NCBI GenBank assembly: GCA_017654935.2
Contig: CM065711.1
Span: 31,847,371 to 31,911,370, forward strand
Reading direction: 5' to 3'
DNA from: Phymorhynchus buccinoides
Taxonomy: Eukaryota; Mollusca; Gastropoda; Neogastropoda; Raphitomidae
DNA length: 64,000 nt
Under the pieces are notes generated by a model, which was not told the DNA's origin, did no database searches, and saw only the letters and a list, made by a program, of their open reading frames with translations. Made by a program: the position numbers and the translations under genes. Shown here one piece after another: positions 1-12,700 of this stretch (its first letter is position 1; each line of letters starts with the position of its first letter).

Positions 1-258
<258 letters not shown>

Positions 259-547
259 CTTTATAATGAAACTGAAAGTAACTAATCTTACCACAAGCAA
301 TAACCTTGTCTGCTTTTTGTTGACAGAGTGACCTCCCGTGGTTTGTTAAAAAGTTGTATATTTTCTTTTCTTTCTTTTAGGACAAAAATGAATACAATAA
401 ATGCAAATAATGCTATTCCATGTGTAAAATATATAAAGTATTTTAAATGCCTTGCCTTTACTTAAAGTTCGAATTGTAATTCATTTTTAAAAAAAAAGAT
501 TCTCATAGCCGGCAAAGACAATTTAAAAAGTTGGAATCCCTCTCAAG

Positions 548-718
548 ATGGCGGCTGCCGTGGGTCGGTACGAGGACTGGCTAACGGAAAAGCTGAAGTC
601 ACTGAGTCCAGAATTCGACACAGATGTGTTTGTGTCCTACATCATCAGTATGCTAGACACGGACGACTCGGTCGAGGAAGTTACGGAGAACATCGAGGAG
701 ATTTTGTCTCAAGTTTTG
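548..718 (+). CDS. CCDC43: CCDC43 coding exon 1
   Basis: The start codon has a good animal context (caagATGG). The exon encodes 57 residues, including DWLTEKLKSLSPEF and the hydrophobic helix VSYIISML followed by an acidic helix. I place the donor at 719 (TTTTG/gtgata) because this keeps phase 0 and joins directly to the conserved start of exon 2. An alternative GT at 713 would drop two residues. Confidence 0.9.
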
Positions 719-3700
719 GTGATAAATCCCTGTTCCTCATACTTTTTTAGGCAGCCTGTCGCATGAAAAAAGGTAGCTCGTAAAAATAAGTAGCTCGCTA
801 CCTATGACAGTGTGTATTTGCGACATTGAGCATGAACCACAAATTTCACTTTTTTTCTAGGGTTAGGGTTAGGGTTAGGTAAATGGTTAAAGTACAGAAA
901 AAGTGAAATTTGTGGTTGTCGCAAATACAGACTCATAGTAGCGAGCTACTTATTTTTACGAGCTACCTTTTTTCATGCGACACCTTTTTTCATGCGACAC
1001 AGCCAACTTGAACTTCATCACTTAGAGTCTTATCTGACTTATCACGTTGAAGATTCTGCTGCACTTTCCTTCTTCTTCTTCGCTTCACTGTCCACCTTCA
1101 AGTTCAACATACTGAATATTCAGGGGGTAGTACAAAAAAGAAAGAAAAAAAGTTCAGCAAAGATAGAGTATTATAAAGTGAAACAATATATTATGGGGAG
1201 AAGATGAAATATTATGGGGAGTAATCTTACGAGAAGCTAACCGCAGTCTGGACTCCCAATTTTCATTGGACGATGTCAGCAAGTGGCGGCCATTTATATC
1301 GTCTGATGGCTTCAGTACGATGAAGGTGGAAGATCAAACGAAGAAGAAGAAGATAGATAGAGCGCAAGATAGTCAGGAATGATTTAAGTATTTGTAGAAA
1401 GCTTCACAGCTTGTTTTGTCCCACAGTTCACCAGACTTGCAGACACCACCCTCTCCAAAATCAACAGAGCAACAAGTGCATGCCAAGTGCAGATCTATGG
1501 AGAAATCCTGCTGCCTGTATGGCCAAATTGATAGCTAGGTTTTTCAAGAGTGTGCTCCCCCCCCCCCCCCCCCCCCCCTGTGGTATATTCAGGCATGAAA
1601 GAGTTTCGCGGAAAATCCGCGGAACTTTTTCAAAACTTCCGCGGAAAAGAAAAAAAATTCCGCGTAAAGGACCGATCTTGCCGTATTCTTATATCTACAA
1701 GTCTCTATTTGGCGATTCTCAAACTGGTTAACCGGAAGTCGCTTTAGCTCACTCGCTTCAATTGTGCGAAGGAAGGCGAAATGAGTAGCTCCCGCTCAAC
1801 AAAAGTAGCGATGTTAGCTGAAAATGTGTGTGGAAGGCTATTTGTGCCGACCAAATTTTCGGACCCCCTCCTCGCTGAATAAGACTTGATTTAGGTGAAA
1901 AGGTGGTTGGAAAATTTTTTTGAGGGAACGTCCCCCCCCCCCCCCCCCCCCAAAAAACTAACGACGTCAGGTGAAAATCCGTGTGGAAGGATTTATCTGA
2001 CGAAAAAATTTCCTCTTTTTTTTATCTTCATCCACTTTCATGCCTGTATATTCTACTAATTTCTACTTCTAGTCACAGAGGCTTATCTCTATAAGTCTAT
2101 GAAATTTGGGCTGCTCTCCCCAGGAGAGTGCGTCGCTGCAAGTGCAGCGCCTACCCACTTAAAAAAAAAAAATTAAACCCAGTGGCAACAAAAAAGTTGT
2201 CATTTCGTCAAAATGTACCTCCCCCCCTTTCCTTCCTCATCAGTCACACAAAAATCGCATGCCCCCCCCAAAAAAAAGGTGGCGCGCCTCTGGCTGCGAC
2301 GCGATCTGCAGGTGGGAGCAACCCAAATTTCACAGACGCCTCTGTGACTATAAAGTACATAATACCTTCTTTTTTTTTAATTGGGTAGGCGCTGCACTTG
2401 CAGCGACGCACTCTCCAGGGAGAGCAGCCCGAATATCACAGAGATAAGCCTCTGTGACTAGAATATACCCAAAACCAAAAAAAAGATCAAGAAGAGGACA
2501 CAGCGAGCAATACTGCAAAATCCCCTGTCACACCCATCGGCGCAGCTCCTCCTTCTTCACCCGTACCATCAGAGAATGGAACGCCCTACACCCAGATACC
2601 ACCCAGGCCCCTTCTGCCAAAGCCTCCTTCAGAAGGCTGCTGGCAGAGTTCTGAATAAACACTCATCCAGTGATGTACCGAGGATCAAAACGTGACAGCA
2701 CAAACTGTCCTTAGACAAGAGCAATCAATAGGACAATGTCCTGGCTCTTGCAGAAGGCAATGTCAGACCCGTTTTTCCCTATGGATTTGTCCGTAATTAT
2801 TACGTTTTGAGACCTCCGGTTACGCTATTAGTATTATGGTCAGCAACCAAAAAATCCGCATTTCCGCTGAACGAGTGCGGGGGGGAAAAAATCGAAAGAA
2901 GGCATGGCGTTTGAGCCGTACTCACTACTGTGTGGTCTGCTATCAATGGTATCACTTCGAGTGATGTCCCTTGAATGAATACTTCCAGTTTATTTCTCCA
3001 TGCCGCCATTTTTCTAGGTACGAAGTGCAATCTGAAGGCATGCTGGAAAAACCCCACTTGCAAGCGGATGATTCCGACTCTGATCCCGATCGGACGCCAA
3101 AGAAAAAAGCGAGCTCCCGCCTCAACGCAACCAAAATTTCGGCAGTTGGGTTTGGATGGGAAGCTGCAGCGTGCGTGTACATTCTCTCCCCCCCCCCCCC
3201 CCTCCCTCGCTCAACAAAAGGTTAGATGGCAGCGAAAAATTCTGGTGGAAGGATTTCTCGGCCAGCAATGCCTGAAATGACTGATTTCAGAGCTTGGGAT
3301 TACTGACAGTGAAGATTTTGGGTAAACAGGTCTGCAATAGGACAAAGCGTACCACTGGTACTACCACAGTACCAGTGTAAAAAAAAAAAAAATCTGACAT
3401 TTGTTCTAACAGGGCAGAACACATCAATAGGACATTTTCAATTTGAATAGGTCAATGGCCTATGACCGGGGTCTCGGGACATCACTGCACATCAGACCTC
3501 GGGGCAGTGGTTGGGCCGGAATCACGCTGGGCACCGCTGAAAGGTCCAAGTCTGGCCGGTTGTTTGGCTGTCCTATCCTATCGGCAGGCTATCCATTCAA
3601 AGCTTATTATAATCTGTTCAGTAGTTGATGCGTGCATTGTGGCAGACCTGTTTACTCTACTCTTTTCGAGTAGTTTTCTACTCAATTTGGATCGCTACTA

Positions 3701-6700
3701 CTCTTCAAAATTGAAAATAATGCTCTTTAATTCTTGATTACTACTCATTTTCAGTGAACATTGTTTGATGGTTTAATGAAGAAAACTACACATCTTGCAC
3801 CAAAGCTACTCATTTCAGCTGTCCAGACTACTCAAGACTTGTGTAGGGGGTGAACAGGTCTGTTGTGGTGTCCTTAGGGAGAAGAAGAGGGCAGCGGTGC
3901 CTGTAAAGAAATCATAGACGAATGGAATCAACACAGCTCCAATGTTTATCATAACCAGTTCAGTAGTTGATGCGTGCATTGTGTTTTGTCAGGGTGAAGG
4001 GAAAAGCAGCGCTGCCTGTAAACAAATTGTGGACGAGTGGAACCAGCACAGCTCCAATGTTTATCATAACCAGTTCAGTAGTTGATGCGTGCATTGTGTT
4101 TTATCAGGGTGAAGGGAAAAGCAGCGCTGCCTGTAAACAAATTGTGGACGAGTGGAACCAGCACAGCTCCAGAGCTTTGGCCTCTGCCAATGCACAAGTC
4201 AAAAAAGGTCAGTTAGCCTGACAAGTATTGATCGATCAATCCTTCAAGTTCAAGCAGTCAATCATTCAATTATCCACATGTGATCAGAGTGACATTTCAA
4301 ATTAGGCTTTGTTCACTGGACTATGCGAAAAGGAAACTGCGTCGTTTAGGTTGTGGAAATTTCTTTGAGCTTGACTCTGTCCGTCTCTCTCTTTTTTCTC
4401 TCTCTCTCTCTCTACTCTCTCTCTCTACTCTTTGTCTCTCCCCTCTGTCTTTAACTCTTTGTCTGTCTCTCTGAGTCTCTCCCTCCCCCCTTCTCTCTCT
4501 ACTTTGTCTCTATTTCTCTCTCTCTCTCTGTCCCTGTCTCTCTCTCCCCCCTTCTCTTTAACTCTTTGTCTGTCTCTCTGAGTCTCTCCCTCCCCCCTTC
4601 TCTCTCTACTTTGTCTCTCTATTTCTCTCTCTCTCTCCCCTCTGTCTTTAACTCTTTGTCTGTCTCTCTGAGTCTCTCCCTCCCCCCTTCTCTCTCTACT
4701 CTTTGTCTTTAACTCTGTCTCTCTCTGAGTCTCTCCCTCCCCCCTCTCTCTCTACTTTGTCTCTATTTCTCTCCCTCTCTCCCCTCTGTCTTTAACTCTT
4801 TGTCTGTCTGAGTCTCTCCCTCCCCCCTTCTCTCTCTACTTTGTCTCTCCCTCCCCCCTCTCTCTCTACTTTGTCTCTCTGTTCTCTCTCTCTCTCTCTA
4901 CCTCTGTCTTTAACTCTTTGTCTGTCTCTCTGAGTCTCTCCCTCCCCCCTTCTCTCTCTACTTTGTCTCTATTTCTCTCCCTCTCTCTCCCCCTCTGTCT
5001 TTAACTCTTTGTCTGTCTCTCTGAGTCTCTCCCTCCCCCCTTCTCTCTCTACTTTGTCTCTATTTCTCTCTCTCTCTCCCCTCTGTCTTTAACTCTTTGT
5101 CTGTCTCTCTGAGTCTCTCCCTCCCCCCTTCTCCCTCTCTCTCTCTACTTTGTCTCTATTTCTCTCTCTCTCTCCCCTCTGTCTTTAACTCTTCTCTCTC
5201 TCTGAGTCTCTCCCTCCCCCCTTCTCTCTCTACTTTGTCTCTATTTCTCTCTCTCTCTCCCCTCTCTTTAACCCTGTCTCTGTCTTCCCTCCCCCCTCTC
5301 TCTCTACTTTGTCTGTCTTAACTCTCTGAGTCTCTCCCTCCCCCCTTCTCTCTCTACTTCTCTCTCTACTGTCTCTCTGAGTCTCTCCCTCCCCCCTTCT
5401 CTCTCTATCTCTCTCTCCTCTCTCCTCTCTCTCTCTCTCCCTCTCTGTCTTTAACTCTTTGTCTGTCTCTCTGAGTCTCTCCCTCCCCCCTTCTCTCTCT
5501 ACTTTGTCTCTATTTCTCTCTCTCCCCTCTGTCTTTAACTCTCTCCTCTCTGTCTTTAACTCTCCCTCTCTGTCTTTAACTCTGTCTCTCTCCCCTCCCC
5601 CCTTCTCTCTCTACTTTGTCTCTATTTCTCTCTCTCTCTCCCCTCTGTCTTTAACTCTTTGTCTGTCTCTCTGAGTCTCTCCCTCCCCCCTTCTCTCTCT
5701 ACTTTGTCTCTATTTCTCTCTCTCTCTCCCCTCTGTCTTTAACTCTGTCTGTCTCTCTGAGTCTCTCCCTCCCCCCTTCTCTCTCTACTTTGTCTCTATT
5801 TCTCTCCCTCTCTCCCCTCTGTCTTTAACTCTCTGTCTCTCTGAGTCTCTCCCTCCCCCCTTCTCTCTCTACTTTGTCTCTATCTCTCTCCCTCTCTCCC
5901 TCTGAGTGTCTTTAACTCTCTGTCTCTCTGAGTCTCTCCCTCCCCCCTGTCTCTCTCTACTTCTGTCTCTATTTCTCTCTCTATCTCTCCCCTCCCCTCG
6001 TCTTTAACTCTGTCTGTCTCTCTGAGTCTCTCCCTCCCCCCTTCTCTCTCTACTTTGTCTCTATTTCTCTCTCTCTCCCCTCCCCTCTGTCTTTAACTCT
6101 TTGTCTGTCTCTCTGAGTCTCTCCCTCCCCCCTCTCTCTCTACTTTGTCTCTATTTCTTTCTCTCCCCTCTGTCTCTATTCTCTCTCTCTCTCTCCCCCC
6201 TTCTGTCTTTAACTCTTTGTCTGTCTCTCTGAGTCTCTCCCTCCCCCCTTCTCTCTCTACTTTGTCTCTATTTCTCTCTCTCTCTCTCCCTGTCTCTGTC
6301 TTTAACTCTTTGTCTGTCTCTCTGAGTCTCTCCCTCCCCCCTTCTCTCTCTACTTTGTCTCTATTTCTCTCTCTCTCCCCTCTGTCTTTAACTCTCTGTC
6401 TCTCTGAGTCTCTCCCTCCCCCCTTCTCTCTCTACTTTGTCTCTATTTCTCTCTCTCTCTCCCCTCTGTCTTTAACTCTGTCTGTCTCTCTGAGTCTCTC
6501 CCTCCCCCCTTCTCTCTCTACTTTGTCTCTATTTCTCTCCCTCTCTCCCCTCTGTCTTTAACTCTTTGTCTGTCTCTCTGAGTCTCTCTCTCCCTCCCCC
6601 CTTCTCTCTCTACTTTGTCTCTATTTTCTCTCTCTCTCTCTCTCTCCCCTCTGTCTTTAACTCTTCTCTCTGTACTCTCTGAGTCTCTCCCTCCCCCCTC

Positions 6701-9700
6701 TCTCTCTCTGTCTCTCTGAGTCTCTCCCTCCCCCCTCTCTCTCTACTTTGTCTCTCTCTCTCTCTCCCCTCTGTCTTTAACTCTTTGTCTGTCTCTCTGA
6801 GTCTCTCCCTCCCCCCTTCTCTCTCTACTTTGTCTCTATTTGTCTCTCTCTCCCTCTCTCCCCTCTGTCTTTAACTCTGTCTGTCTCTCTGAGTCTCTCC
6901 CTCCCCCCTTCTCTCTCTACTTTGTCTCTATTTCTCTCCCTCTCTCCCCTCTGTCTTTAACTCTGTCTGTCTCTCTGAGTCTCTCCCTCCCCCCTTCTCT
7001 CTCTTTGTCTCTATCTCTCCCTCTCTCCCCTCTGTCTTTAACTCTTTGTCTCTCTCTGATCTCTCCCTCCCCCCTTCTCTCTCTACTTTGTCTCTATTTC
7101 TCTCTGTCTTTAACTCTTTGTCTGTCTCTCTGAGTCTCTCCCTCCCCCCTTCTCTCTCTACTTTGTCTCTATTTCTCTCTCTCTCTCTCTCCCTCTGTCT
7201 CTCTCTCCCTCTCCCCTCTGTCTTTAACTCTTTGTCTGTCTCTCTGAGTCTTCTCTCTCTTCTCTCTTTCCTCTCCCCCCTTTTCTCTCTCTCTCCCCCT
7301 CTGTCTTTAACTCTCTGTCTGTCTCTCTGAGTCTCTCCCTCCCCCCTTCTCTCTCTACTTTGTCTCTATTTCTCTCTTCTCTCCCCTCTGTCTTTAACTC
7401 TGTCTGTCTCTCTGAGTCTCTCCCTCCCCCCTTCTCTCTCTACTTTGTCTCTATTTCTCTCTCTCTCTCCCCTCTGTCTTTAACTCTTTGTCTGTCTCTC
7501 TGAGTCTCTCCCTCCCCCCTTCTCTCTCTACTTTGTCTCTATTTCTCTCCCTCTCTCCCCTCTGTCTTTAACTCTGTCTGTCTCTCTGAGTCTCTCCCTC
7601 CCCCCTTCTCTCTCTACTTTGTCTCTATTTCTCTCTCTCTCCCCTCTGTCTTTAACTCTTTGTCTGTCTCTCTGAGTCTCTCCCTCCCCCCTTCTCTCTC
7701 TACTTTGTCTCTATTTCTCTCCCTCTCTCTCTGTCTTTAACTCTCTGTCTCTCTGAGTCTCTCCCTCCCCCCTTCTCTCTCTACTTTGTCTCTATTTTTC
7801 TCTCCCTCTCTCCCCTCTGTCTTTAACTCTTTGTCTGTCTCTCTGAGTCTCTCCCTCCCCCTTCTTCTCTCTCTACTTTGTCTCTATTTGTCTCTCTCTC
7901 TCTCTCCCCTCTGTCTTTAACTCTCCCTTCTCCCCTCTGTCTCTCTGTCTGTCTCTCTGAGTCTCTCCCTCCTTCCCCTTCCTCTCTACTTTGTCCGTCT
8001 CTATTTCTCTCCCTCTCTCCCCTCTGTCTTTAACTCTTTGTCTGTCTCTCTGAGTCTCTCCCTCCCCCCTTCTCTCTCTATGCTTTGTCCGTCTCTCTAT
8101 TTTTCTCTCTCTCCCCTCTGTCTTTAACTCTTTGTCTGTCTCTCTGAGTCTCTCCCTCCCCCCTTCTCTCTCTACTTTGTCTGTCTTTAACTCTGTCTGT
8201 CTCTCTGAGTCTCTCCCTCCGTCTCTCTCTCCCCTCTCTCTCCCCCTTTGTCTGTCTCTCTCTTTTTCTCTGCCTGTTTGTTCGTCTAATCCCCCTCTCT
8301 CCACTCACACTACTGTACAGTGTACACTATCAATCACATCTTTTCTTTAAAAATAAAATGTCACAATGCTGAAAAAGTGGTTCATGGTTCTATTGTTTTT
8401 ATAATGAGTGTTGGCTTGTTGCTGTGCGGTCTAGATTCTATTCTAAGAAAGAAACTTTTTAACCCTTTCATCGCCACTGTCGCCTCTTGGCACCACAATG
8501 ATTTAACACCCATGTCACTGAAAGGCATCAAATGAGGGTCTGGTATCCAGTGACCTTATGTTCTTAACTCTTCTACTGCCAAGTATTACTTAGACTGTTT
8601 ACTGTTGAGCACCAAGTAATTTTTGCAGCTGCACTGATTTTCGCACATACTCACTTTAAAAATTCATTAAAAACACTCGCTCGAATCATCACTAAAATTC
8701 CCTGTCGATCTGCTGCTGCAAACCCAAGATAATTCAGCAGTTCTTTTTTTATTCGCCTAAGTTCAGATTCTGCCACTTCTTTCGCAGTAAATCCAGTGAA
8801 TGCTTCGTCGTCACTGTCGCCATCTTGTAGAAGTTCACGCCAAAAGTCATCGTCAGTTTCCATCGTCGAAAACGCGACGAAAATCGATTGAAAATGGCCA
8901 AATTTAGCCTACAAATGCAGATGGCGGAAGATTGTGCTTTCCCTGAGCGAACTGCGCATGTCACGGAAGTAAAGGATGTGATGTCACTTGATATAAATAG
9001 CGCAAAGGGGGACACCGGAGTTTCCCTAGTATCTGGCGGTCAAACCCGCCCGTGGCTAGCAACGGTAAACAGTAAACCGGGCGGTTCAACCCGCTGACGG
9101 CTAATTTTAGGAGGTAAGAATAGGCCCTATTTTATTTTTAAGCATGTCACAGAGGAATCCCTAGTATTCCAGAATTTTTTCTTTCTATAACTAGCAGGTA
9201 AGTTTAATGGTAAATTTTGGCTGAGGAATGGCTAGCGTTGAAACTATGAAAGGGTTAAAGGGGGGGGGGTAATTTTTTTTCTTCTACTTTCTTAAAAAAC
9301 CCAAACAAGTTCAGCAAACTTTAACTGTAGAAAGTTAAACTGGTAATTTCGCAGTCATCCAGTGACAATCATTTTTAAAATTTTCCTGGTCATCTCCCCC
9401 AATAGACGCAGGCGACGTGCTGTCCGCCATAATGGAGCAGCAGACGCTGGCCACGGTGAAGGAGAACAAGCGAACGGCGGAGGAAGAGGAGCGGAAGCGA
9501 GCCATCCTGGCTCAGTATGCCCACGTGTCTGACGGGGATGAGTATCCTTTTTTGGCTCACTCGTGTTAGCGAAGCGAGTCTATGCGTATATATGTTTTCA
9601 TCATTGGTTCGGTTTGTATGTAAGTTGTCTGTGGTCAAAACTTTTCGATGGTGATGTATGGATGCTCCTTCTTTCAGGATGTCCTGAAATGCAGGATTTT

Positions 9701-12700
9701 TTAATTGCCTGGAGCCGGCATCGCCAGATTATGAGAATTTGAAGAGCAACAAATTTCATATTTATAAACATTTTGTCGGTTTCCTGCATGTGTAGAATAT
9801 TAAAAAAATGAATACAGATACATACGTACATGCCTTTACCAGGAACTTTATATTTTTAGGATTGTTTAAGTCAAGTTGTTAACTGGGCGGCCCCTGGACC
9901 CCTGCCTTGCAGGATTTTTGAAATTTCCCAGGAGCACCCATGGTGATGAGATTAGCGTCCAATCGGTCAGAGACCCTTATGGACGGTAATTATTCGTTTG
10001 TTGTTTTGTAATGCAAAGCGAGTGAGCCTTGAAGGCTTTGCCTTTTTCTTGTTATCCATGAATATGACGATGTGGGTAAGAGTCCTGTCACCGACTCGCA
10101 AGGAAAAAAACAACACGTATTGACAACAGAGGGCATCCCGGAGACATGACCTGGGTGCGGCCCAGCCCCCTTAAGGGCTTCGTACACTAGCGTCAAGATC
10201 TCGAGATCGCGGCGATTTTTTGCTGCAAGGCGCAGTTTGATGCGCCGCTTGCGTGTGAGAGATTCGCGGCGCGGCAGGATTTTTTATGCGTAGCTGCGCG
10301 ATTTTTTGTTGCTCGAGAATAGAACCGGCTCTAATTTTGATGCTCAAGATCGCTGAGATCGTGAAACTAGCCAATCACAACGGACGGAAGGACCATAACT
10401 CTGATTGAAGAAAACAAATGGCAGACTTGCTCGAACCCGAAATAAAGCAGCACAAACAATGACATACATTTCATCTTCTGAAGAAGACGAATCATCGTGG
10501 TCAGCCATACTGTTGTTTCTAGGAGGAGGTTTGACGCTAGAGTAGTCTTTCCTTGCGTTCCAAATAAGGAAGTTCGCGCGACAAGAGGCGAAGCGACAAT
10601 AGTCGTGTGTGAGAACACCACTGCCTCGCTACAATGTGTGCTGTGATGCAGGCGTCAACGCGTCAAGGCGTTGCTCTGAGAAACAATTGACGCCTGATGC
10701 TAGTGTGCGAAGGCCTTTAGAGTCAGTTATTGACTACACGACTAGTGTAAAGCGACGTTATTTTATTCACAAGAGACAAAACAAAACTGATATTTCGGCG
10801 AATGTGCCTTTATCAACACAGACAAACAAGCAAATAGCAAAAAGCAGGCAAACAAAGTTGTGAATTCCATTCATATCGTACCTATTGAGATGGATTATCG
10901 GGCCGAAATCGTGAATGAAGCCACCGAAGCAGACGACACATTCACACAGTAAAAAAGGGGTGGAGGGTTTTTTGAAGCAGGATATGGCATCGCAGCCTCG
11001 GTTTCGACAGCTAAAGACAATTACAATCATGGCAGACACGGGCTACTGGAGCGAAACTCATTGTAGAAAGCTACTCCGTGTTTTTCAATTCTGACTTTTC
11101 TGGGCTCTCTGACGCAGACGATGGGTAAAAGTGCTTCATCATATGGATATCCGGATAGCGACGTCGTTCTGAGATTGTTTTGACAGTACAGTAACTTCCG
11201 TGTCGTTCTGAAGAAAGTCAGTGGTTTTGACAGAATCTAGGGAAGCAAAATACCGACTGTGGTTGTTTCCCTTTGCTGAGTCTATGAGATGACAACTCGG
11301 TGTTTTAGGTCTAAGTCGCGTTTTAGCTTTAAGAGAGGTCGTTTACATAGTAAAATGCATGCGTGCCTTCCGGTCTCAAATGAGAGGTGTTCGCTTAACA
11401 GAGGGTCGTAAAATAGGAGTTTGTCTGTACTAGACAAAATACTGACCTCCTTTGTTTGAGTCGACCTCGTGTTTTCGATCTATTTTTTGCTTTTGTTCGA
11501 TCATTTTGCATGCGCCTTGAAATACTTTGCACCTCGTGTATGTTTAAATTCACATTTTAGGTAACTGTAATGCGCGGACTGTAAGCCGCAACTTAACACC
11601 CCTCCCCCTGCGGCTAGTTACTAGTACAGTGCCGCGGCCTAAGCGTTACCGAAAGTGAAAGTAAACTCAACTCAGTGGCATCCTTGATTCAGACCTTTGA
11701 TCTGTGGCCTTGTTCACGGTTGATGACAAAAAAAAATCACCTTCGGACATCGTGCATCGCCACGTTTCCGCGGCTTATGCTTCGACGTGGCTTATGCTTC
11801 GACGTGGCTTATGCTTATGCTTCGACGTGGCTTATGCTTCGACGTGGCTTATGCTTCGACGTGGCTTATGCTTATGCTTCGACGTGGCTTATGCTTCGAC
11901 GTGGCTTATGCTTCGACGTGGCTTATGCGTTACTTTTTTCAGATTTTTTTTCAGGTAGGTGGTGCGGCTTATATTACGAAGCGGCTTGTAGTCCGTGAAT
12001 TACGGTACTCATTCGGACCCCCTGATTTCCAAAGGGGAAAGGGGAGGTAAAAGGAAGCGGGGCAAATTAATAGTAACAGAAAGGGGGTCTTGTGAGCAAG
12101 GGTTGATTTTAATTTAACCGTAGCGTTTTCATTTCATTTGATTTGGTGTTTGTTGGATTTGATTACGTTGACCTGATCCTTAACTCCAACCAGAACGGAC
12201 GAAGAGGCCGTGGAGATTGCTCCTGCCGCTAAAGCCAAGGGGGACTCTGATGGTATCCTTTGTGAAAGAGAGACAGGGAGAGAGGGAGCGAGGAAATAGA
12301 GGAGGTGGTGGGGGGGGGGGGGGGGGAGATTGCTCCTGCCGCTAAAGCCAAGGGTGACTCTGATGGTATCCTTTGTGAAATAGAGACAGGGGGAGGGGAG
12401 AGGGAGCGAGGAAATAGAGGTGGGGGGCAGGGGAGATTGCTGTCGCTGCCAAAGCCAAGGGGGATTCTGACGGTATCGCTTTGCGTGCAGAGCTCCCAGG
12501 CACCCCCATTTGGGGGTCTATCTATGAAGTACTAGGAAATAGAGGACCCTCTGAAAGAATGTGCAGGGGGTCCCAGGGGGGGACTAGAAAAATTGCTTTT
12601 AGCTGCCAAAGCCACTGGGACCCTCTATCCCCCCTCTAGGACCCTCTATGTGTAATAGAAGAGTCCCTGGGAGGGGAGTTTTGGAGCGATTGGGAGCCCT

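Larger units (their letters stand above)
8463..9254. mobile_element. piggyBac-like TTAA MITE (CCCTTTC family) hosting a second element
   Basis: Bounded by TTAA (8459-8462, 9255-9258) with inverted CCCTTTCAnnGCCA termini. The same family recurs at 18053, 28807, 32985, 41438, 43587 and 43886. Here it is split by the element at 8568-9100. Comparison with the uninterrupted copy at 41438-41676 shows where the insertion went in, a TTAA in its middle. The TTAA target suggests piggyBac-type mobilisation. Confidence 0.88.

Noticed and set aside
859..880. Interstitial telomere
   Set aside because: Only three to four units, inside the loop of a foldback element with a clear target duplication.
9390..9638. 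Minus-strand 82-codon frame over CCDC43 exon 3
   Set aside because: Antisense shadow of a conserved exon.
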